Assembly (NCBI RefSeq): GCF_002205845.1
Contig: NZ_NISI01000005.1
Coordinates: 372,001-436,000, forward strand
Reading direction: 5' to 3'
DNA length: 64,000 nt
From: Roseateles puraquae
Lineage (GTDB): Bacteria > Pseudomonadota > Gammaproteobacteria > Burkholderiales > Burkholderiaceae_C
The position numbers were made by a program, and so were the translations under genes. Positions 58,988-64,000 of this stretch are shown here, in pieces. Positions within the stretch are counted from its first letter, which is position 1. Each line of letters starts with the position of its first letter. The notes under the pieces were generated by a model. The model was not told the origin of the DNA. It made no database searches and worked only from the letters and a program-made list of their open reading frames with translations.

Positions 58988-61651
58988 TCAGCTCCCCGAG
59001 GCGAGCGCGCGTTCGACGATCTCGCGCACGTCCGGCGAGAGGTCGGGCTTGGCGGCCACACGGGCCACGGCTTCGCGGGCGGCGCTGCGGTAGGGCTCGG
59101 CCAGCACGGCCCAGCGGTCCATCGCGCGGGCGACGCGGCTCGCGAGCTGCGGGTTGATGGCGTCGATCGCCAACACCTGCTCGGCCCAGAACACATAGCC
59201 GGCCGCATCGGCGCGGTGGAAGGCGGCCGGGTTGAACATGCACAGCGACGCCAGCAGGCTGCGGGCGCGGTTGGGGTTCTTGAGGGTGAAGTCGGCGTGC
59301 TTTGTCAGCGCCTTGGCGCGGGCGAACACACGGCCTTCCGCTTCCGGCGCGCGGGCCTGCAGCGCAAACCACTTGTCCACCACCAGGGCGTCGTCCTTGA
59401 ACAGCGCATGGAAGCGCTCCAGCGCCGGTGCGGCCAGTTCGGCATGCGCATTGACCAGGGCCGACAACGCGCCCATGCGGTCCGTCATGTTGGACGCGTC
59501 CTTGAAGCGCTGGTAGGCCTTGCCCGGCCAGACGGTGTCGCCGGTGGCCTGGGCGTCCAGCACGAGCATGGACAGCGCCAGGTTGGCCAGGGCGCGCTTG
59601 CCGGCGGACACCGGGTCGGGCGTGTAGCCGCCCTGGACCTGATGTGCCTCGAAGGCGGCGGCCCAATCGTCGCGCAGGGCGCTGGCGAGCTGGGTCTGGG
59701 CAGCCATCACGGCGGCGTGGATGGCCTGCGGGTCGACCACGTCCAGCTGCTCGGCGATGTAGCTCTCGCCCGGCAGCGTGAGCGCCAGTTCCTTGAAGGC
59801 AGGGTCGAGCTCGGGGTGGTTCAGCACGCCGCGCATCGCTTCGATGAAGGCATTGCTCAGCACCAGCGGCTGGCCGGCGCGCAGGGCCGCGAGGATGCGG
59901 TTGAGCGCGAGCCGCTGGCCAGCTTCCCAGCGGTTGAAGGGGTCTGTGTCATGGCGCATCAGCACCAGCAGGGCGGCGTCGGACAGGCCGTCGTCCAGCA
60001 CCACCGGGGCGGAGAAGCCGCGCAGCAGCGAGGGTACGGGCTCGCTGTCGATGTTCTCGAACGTGAACGTCTGCTCGGCCTGGTCCAGCACCAGCACGGT
60101 CTCGGTGTCGCCTGCGGCATTCAGCGCCAGTGCGTTGCCGTGGCGGTCCAGCAGGCCCATGACGACCGGGATGACCTGGGGCTGCTTGTCAGCCTGGCCG
60201 GGCGTGGCCGGCGTGGTCTGCGTGAAGCGCAGGGTGTAGGTGCGGGCCGCGGCATCGTGCTCGCCATGGGCGGTCACCCGCGGCGTGCCGGCCTGGGCGT
60301 ACCAGCGCTTGAAGGCGTCCAGGCGCGTGGCCAGCGGCGAGCCGGGGTTGGCGTCGGCGATCGCCTGCGCAAAGTCGTCGCAGGTGACGGCCTGGCCGTC
60401 ATGGCGCTCGAAGTAGAGCTTCATGCCGGCCTCGAAGCCCTTGCGGCCGACCAGCGTCTGGTACATGCGCACCACCTCCGAGCCCTTCTCGTAGACGGTG
60501 GCGGTGTAGAAGTTGTTGATCTCGCTGTAGCTGTCCGGGCGCACCGGGTGCGCCATGGCGCCGCTGTCCTCGGGGAACTGCAGCGCGCGCAGCTGGCGCA
60601 CGTCCTGGATGCGGCAGACCGCCCGGGCCGATGGGCTGCCCGCCATGTCCATGCTGAACTCCTGGTCGCGGAAGACCGTGAGGCCTTCTTTCAGCGACAG
60701 CTGGAACCAGTCGCGGCAGGTGACCCGGTTGCCGGTCCAGTTGTGGAAGTACTCGTGCGCGACGATGGACTCGATGCGGGCGAAGTCCACGTCCGTTGCG
60801 GTAGCAGGCGAGGCGAGCAGGGCGCTGGTGTTGAAGATGTTCAGGCCCTTGTTCTCCATCGCGCCCATGTTGAAGTCGGACACGCCGACCACCATGAAGC
60901 GCTCCAGGTCCAACGGCAGGCCGAAGCGGGCCTCGTCCCAGACGATGGAGGCGATGAGGCTGTTCATCGCGTGCTCGGTCTTCTCCAGGTCGCCGCGGCG
61001 CACATACACCTGCAGCAGGTGATCCTTGCCGGCGCGGGTGCGGATGCGCTGCTCGCGCGCGACCAGGTCACCCGCCACCACGGCGAACAGGTAGCTGGGC
61101 TTGGGGAAGGGGTCGTGCCAGACGGCGAAGTGGCGGCCGTTGTCGAGCTTGCCGCTGTCCACCAGGTTGCCGTTGGACAGCAGGATCGGGTACTTGGCCT
61201 CGTCGGCGCGCAGTGTGACCGTGTAGACGGCCATCACGTCCGGCCGGTCCAGGAAGTAGGTGATGCGGCGGAAGCCCTCGGCCTCGCACTGCGTGAAGAA
61301 GCTGCCGCCCGAGGTGTACAGGCCCGACAGCGCCGTGTTCTTCTCGGGGCAGCAGGTGTTGCGGATCTCGAGCGCGAAGTCGGCATCGGGCGCGTTGTCG
61401 ATGATCAGCTCATGGCCTTCCTGGCGGAAGGACACGCTGCTGCCGTCGATCAGCACGCGCAGCACATTGAGTTCTTCGCCATGCAGGCGCAGCGGGCCGT
61501 GCGGCACCGTGGCGTTGCGCTCGATCTGCATCTTGCTCGTGACCAGGGTCTTGGCCGGGTCAAGGTCGAAGCTCAGGTCGACCTTGCGGATCCAGAACGC
61601 CGGTTGCTGGTAGTCCAGGCGTTGGATCAGGGGAGCGGTGCCTTCACGCAT
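58988..61651 (-). CDS. pepN: aminopeptidase N
   Basis: The 887-residue protein is a bacterial M1 aminopeptidase. It has GAMEN in MGAMENKGLNIFN near residue 270, and the zinc site HEYFHNWTGNRV about residue 298 with the distal Glu in LSLKEGLTVFRDQEF. The N-terminal beta domain starts IQRLDYQQPAFWI. It removes N-terminal residues from peptides in the cytoplasm. It begins 70 nt after prfB, behind the prfB terminator. Confidence 0.97.
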   Translation of the reverse strand: MREGTAPLIQRLDYQQPAFWIRKVDLSFDLDPAKTLVTSKMQIERNATVPHGPLRLHGEELNVLRVLIDGSSVSFRQEGHELIIDNAPDADFALEIRNTCCPEKNTALSGLYTSGGSFFTQCEAEGFRRITYFLDRPDVMAVYTVTLRADEAKYPILLSNGNLVDSGKLDNGRHFAVWHDPFPKPSYLFAVVAGDLVAREQRIRTRAGKDHLLQVYVRRGDLEKTEHAMNSLIASIVWDEARFGLPLDLERFMVVGVSDFNMGAMENKGLNIFNTSALLASPATATDVDFARIESIVAHEYFHNWTGNRVTCRDWFQLSLKEGLTVFRDQEFSMDMAGSPSARAVCRIQDVRQLRALQFPEDSGAMAHPVRPDSYSEINNFYTATVYEKGSEVVRMYQTLVGRKGFEAGMKLYFERHDGQAVTCDDFAQAIADANPGSPLATRLDAFKRWYAQAGTPRVTAHGEHDAAARTYTLRFTQTTPATPGQADKQPQVIPVVMGLLDRHGNALALNAAGDTETVLVLDQAEQTFTFENIDSEPVPSLLRGFSAPVVLDDGLSDAALLVLMRHDTDPFNRWEAGQRLALNRILAALRAGQPLVLSNAFIEAMRGVLNHPELDPAFKELALTLPGESYIAEQLDVVDPQAIHAAVMAAQTQLASALRDDWAAAFEAHQVQGGYTPDPVSAGKRALANLALSMLVLDAQATGDTVWPGKAYQRFKDASNMTDRMGALSALVNAHAELAAPALERFHALFKDDALVVDKWFALQARAPEAEGRVFARAKALTKHADFTLKNPNRARSLLASLCMFNPAAFHRADAAGYVFWAEQVLAIDAINPQLASRVARAMDRWAVLAEPYRSAAREAVARVAAKPDLSPDVREIVERALASGS

Positions 61652-61687
61652 GAGGGGCTTCCTTGAGGTGAGGAGGGGTTCAGGGCG

Positions 61688-61713
61688 AAAAAACGGCCGC
61701 CGCAGCGGCCGGT
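61688..61713 (-). terminator. rho-independent terminator of prfB
   Basis: On the minus strand CGGCCGC-TGCG-GCGGCCG (7-bp stem) is followed by TTTTTT, starting 10 nt after the prfB stop. It separates prfB from pepN. Confidence 0.88.
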
Positions 61714-61720
61714 TGGGGCA

Positions 61721-62825
61721 TCAGATGCCTTGTTTGAGCGACTCGGTGATGAATTGGTCCAGGTCGCCGTCGAGCACCTTCTGCGTAGCCGAGGTCTCGT
61801 AGTTGGTGCGCAGGTCCTTGATGCGGCTCTGGTCCAGCACGTAGGAGCGGATCTGGTGACCCCAGCCGACGTCGGTCTTGGTGTCTTCCAGCTTCTGCTG
61901 CTCTTCCATGCGCTTCTTCATCTCATGGTCGTACAGGCGCGAGCGCAGGCGGCGCCAGGCGACGTCGCGGTTGCTGTGCTGGCTGCGGCCGTCCTGGCAT
62001 TGCACGACGATGCCGGTCGGGATGTGCGTCAGGCGCACCGCCGAGTCGGTCTTGTTGATGTGCTGGCCGCCGGCGCCGCTGGCGCGGAAGGTGTCGGTGC
62101 GCACGTCGGCCGGGTTGATGTCGATCTCGATGGAGTCGTCGACTTCCGGGTAGACGAACAGCGACGCGAACGAGGTGTGCCGGCCGCCGGACGAGTCGAA
62201 CGGGCTCTTGCGCACCAGGCGGTGCACGCCGGTCTCGGTGCGCAGCAGGCCGAAGGCGTACTCGCCCTCCACCTTGATCGTGGCGCTCTTGATGCCGGCC
62301 ACGTCGCCGGGGGTTTCATCTTCCAGCGTGGCCTTGAAGCCCTTGCGCTCGCAGTACTTCAGGTACTGGCGCAGCAGCATGCCGGCCCAGTCGCAGGCCT
62401 CGGTGCCACCGGCGCCGGCCTGGATGTCGATGAAGCAGTTGCTCGGGTCGGCCGGGTTGTTGAACATGCGGCGGAACTCGAGTTCCTCGACCGTCTTGCG
62501 CAGCTTCTCGACGTCTTCCTCGATGGCGAGCATGCCGGCTTCGTCACCTTCCTCGCGGCTCATCTCGAACAACTCGGTGTTGTCGGCCAGGGAGGAGGTC
62601 AGGTGCGTGATCGTGTCGACCACGGCTTCGAGCGTGCGCTTTTCCTTGCCCAGTTCCTGGGCGCGCTTGGGGTCGTTCCAGACGTTGGGGTTCTCGAGCG
62701 ACGCGTTGACTTCGTTCAGGCGCAGGGCTTTGCGGTCGAAGTCAAAGATACCCCCTTAGCGCGTCGGTGCGCGCTGAGAGGTCGGCCAGGCTGTTGCCGA
62801 TTTGGTTGATGTGTTCGGTGTCCAT
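61721..62825 (-). CDS. prfB: peptide chain release factor 2, with programmed +1 frameshift
   Basis: RF2 reads UGA and UAA. The first 27 codons ([20 protein letters not shown]... to GYL) end in CTT TGA at 62747-62742. The ribosome shifts +1 to GAC and continues as [13 protein letters not shown] to a total of 367 residues. Key motifs are the anticodon-like SPF in [13 protein letters not shown] and the GGQ loop in [19 protein letters not shown]. The ATG 62825 lacks a strong ribosome site. When RF2 is scarce the shift is favoured, giving autoregulation. The gene is complete and ordinary. Confidence 0.97.
62741..62756 (-). promoter_or_regulatory. RF2 programmed frameshift site
   Basis: The classic signal AGGGGG TAT CTT TGA C is present without change: an internal Shine-Dalgarno-like AGGGGG, 3-base spacer, slippery CTT and the UGA stop followed by C, a weak context. 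Confidence 0.97.
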
Positions 62826-62947
62826 GACGGTTTCCGGCGGAACTTGCAAAGGGGCGGATTTTTGCATGCCCCCGCCAACTGCAGGCACACTCGCCCCCGC
62901 CGGAGTGCGGGCTGCCGTGTGGGCGGCGTCCGGTGGGAGACGATTGC

Positions 62948-64000
62948 ATGCATCTGCTGTCCTGCTGGCGGGCCGTGGCCCGCTCGGTGGCCCTGGCGGC
63001 CCCGCTCTTGGCCGTGTGGCCCGCGCAGGCCGACGCGCCCCAGCCGCCCGTGGCGGCGAAGAAGCCCAAGGACGTCAGCGTCCATGGCGACCGGCGCGTC
63101 GATGACTACTTCTGGCTGCGCGAGAAGGACGACCCCGAGGTGCAGGCCCACCTGAAGGCCGAGGCCGCCTACGCCGAAGCCTGGTACCAGCCCTATGCCG
63201 CCGCGACGGACAAGCTCTTCGAGGAGATGAAGGGCCGCATCCAGCAGCGCGACAGCGCGGCGCCGCAGCGCCGCGGCGCCTGGTGGTACAGCTCGCGCAT
63301 CGACGTGGGGCAGCAGTACCCGGTCTTCTTCCGCACCCCCGCTGCCGGCCCCGACCGCCAGCTCGACCCCAAGGCGCCGGAGCAGATCCTTGTGGACATG
63401 AACGAACTCGCCAAGACGCGCAAGTTCGTCAACCTCAACGGCCTGGCCGTCAGCCCGGACGACCGACTGCTGGCCTACGGCGTGGACGCCACCGGCGCGC
63501 GCGACTTCGAGCTGCACCTGCGCGACATCGCCACGGGCGAGGACCGGGTGCTGACCACCACGCCGCATGCCGATGCCTACGTCTGGGCCGCCGACAGCCG
63601 CACGCTGTTCTACATCCGCCACAACGAGGCGCGACGCTCGCACCAACTCTGGCGCCACCAGATCGGCGCCGCGGGGCCCGACGTGCTGGTGCACGAGGAG
63701 CCGGATGAGCTGTTCAACCTGATGCTGACCAAGTCGCTCGACGGCCGCACGCTGATGCTGGGTTCCATGGCCAAGGACACCCAGGACTGGCGGGTGCTGC
63801 CCGCGGACCAGCCCGAGGGCCGCTGGCGCGAGGTGCTGCCGCGCCGGGCCGGTGTCGAATACGGCATCACGCCGGTCGGTCGCGAGCTGCTGCTGCGCAT
63901 CAACGATCGCGGCGTCAACTTCCGGCTGCTGCGCCTGCCGATGAAGCCGGGCACCGGCCCGGTCGTGACCGCAGCGGCGCTGAAGGCCGCCAAGGAACTG
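62948..64000 (+). CDS. S9-family oligopeptidase, N-terminal part
   Basis: The frame runs from ATG 62948 to the window edge (351 codons seen). A signal peptide (LAAPLLAVWPAQADA) is followed by the start of the prolyl-oligopeptidase propeller: VHGDRRVDDYFWLREKDDPE, YLKAEAAYAE-like (HLKAEAAYAEAWY), LNGLAVSPDDRLLAYGVD and VWAADSRTLFYIRHNEARRS. It looks like oligopeptidase B (PtrB) or prolyl oligopeptidase; the catalytic Ser domain is outside. It is divergent from prfB. Confidence 0.85.
   Translation, partial: MHLLSCWRAVARSVALAAPLLAVWPAQADAPQPPVAAKKPKDVSVHGDRRVDDYFWLREKDDPEVQAHLKAEAAYAEAWYQPYAAATDKLFEEMKGRIQQRDSAAPQRRGAWWYSSRIDVGQQYPVFFRTPAAGPDRQLDPKAPEQILVDMNELAKTRKFVNLNGLAVSPDDRLLAYGVDATGARDFELHLRDIATGEDRVLTTTPHADAYVWAADSRTLFYIRHNEARRSHQLWRHQIGAAGPDVLVHEEPDELFNLMLTKSLDGRTLMLGSMAKDTQDWRVLPADQPEGRWREVLPRRAGVEYGITPVGRELLLRINDRGVNFRLLRLPMKPGTGPVVTAAALKAAKEL

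Noticed and set aside
57974..61666. A 1230-codon open frame on the plus strand opposite fbp and pepN
   Set aside because: It lies wholly antisense to two clear enzymes; its product is rich in His, Val, Gly and Arg with no family motif. Such frames arise from high GC in third positions.

Overview
The window is high-GC DNA from a Gram-negative bacterium, most likely a betaproteobacterium of the order Burkholderiales (Rubrivivax/Leptothrix/Roseateles-like). This rests on codon use with mostly G or C in third positions, PEP-CTERM proteins with an EpsA-like regulator, two-partner secretion and type II secretion genes, and housekeeping genes typical of that group (fbp, pepN, prfB with its programmed frameshift). 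It looks like chromosome: no insertion sequence, phage, CRISPR array or origin was seen.

Layout. 1-7.3 kb: an incomplete phospholipase D/cardiolipin synthase-like gene, a sigma-54-dependent response regulator, a deacetylase/glycosyltransferase pair, a type IB topoisomerase, a probable 45-residue Cys-rich protein, a zinc metallopeptidase and an unknown protein. 7.4-18.8 kb: a signalling and stress block with three histidine kinases (two of them hybrids), a PA2169-type four-helix protein, an AI-2E-type transporter, an rpoN gene outside its usual context and preceded by a sigma-54-like promoter, a 25-residue membrane peptide, a CsbD protein and an OmpA-type lipoprotein. 19-21.4 kb: ligD, the multidomain NHEJ ligase, broken by one frameshift and one in-frame stop. 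No Ku gene is visible.

21.4-40.8 kb: an uninterrupted minus-strand operon of eight genes with gaps of about 20 nt or less. It runs TpsB transporter, 4071-residue filamentous haemagglutinin (TpsA), a DUF2341/LamG/ExbB fusion, two ExbD proteins, a TonB-like protein, a porin-like beta-barrel and a periplasmic coiled-coil protein. The arrangement suggests an exported giant adhesin physically tied to its own proton-driven energy-transducing complex. This is the most interesting system in the window.

41-46.8 kb: three paralogous PEP-CTERM proteins, a PstS-like exported protein and an EpsA-like LuxR-type regulator. 46.9-55.7 kb: a compact ten-gene atypical type II secretion operon (gspG, F, E, L/M/C-like inner-membrane proteins, a lipoprotein secretin, three more pseudopilins, one without Glu5). 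Divergent from it lies an S8 protease with a proline-rich linker and a GlyGly-CTERM-like tail, a plausible substrate. 57.8-64 kb: tRNA-Thr(CGT), fbp, pepN, prfB and the start of an S9 oligopeptidase.

Taken together, the accessory part of the window is dominated by cell-surface export: two-partner secretion, PEP-CTERM, type II secretion and a C-terminally anchored protease.
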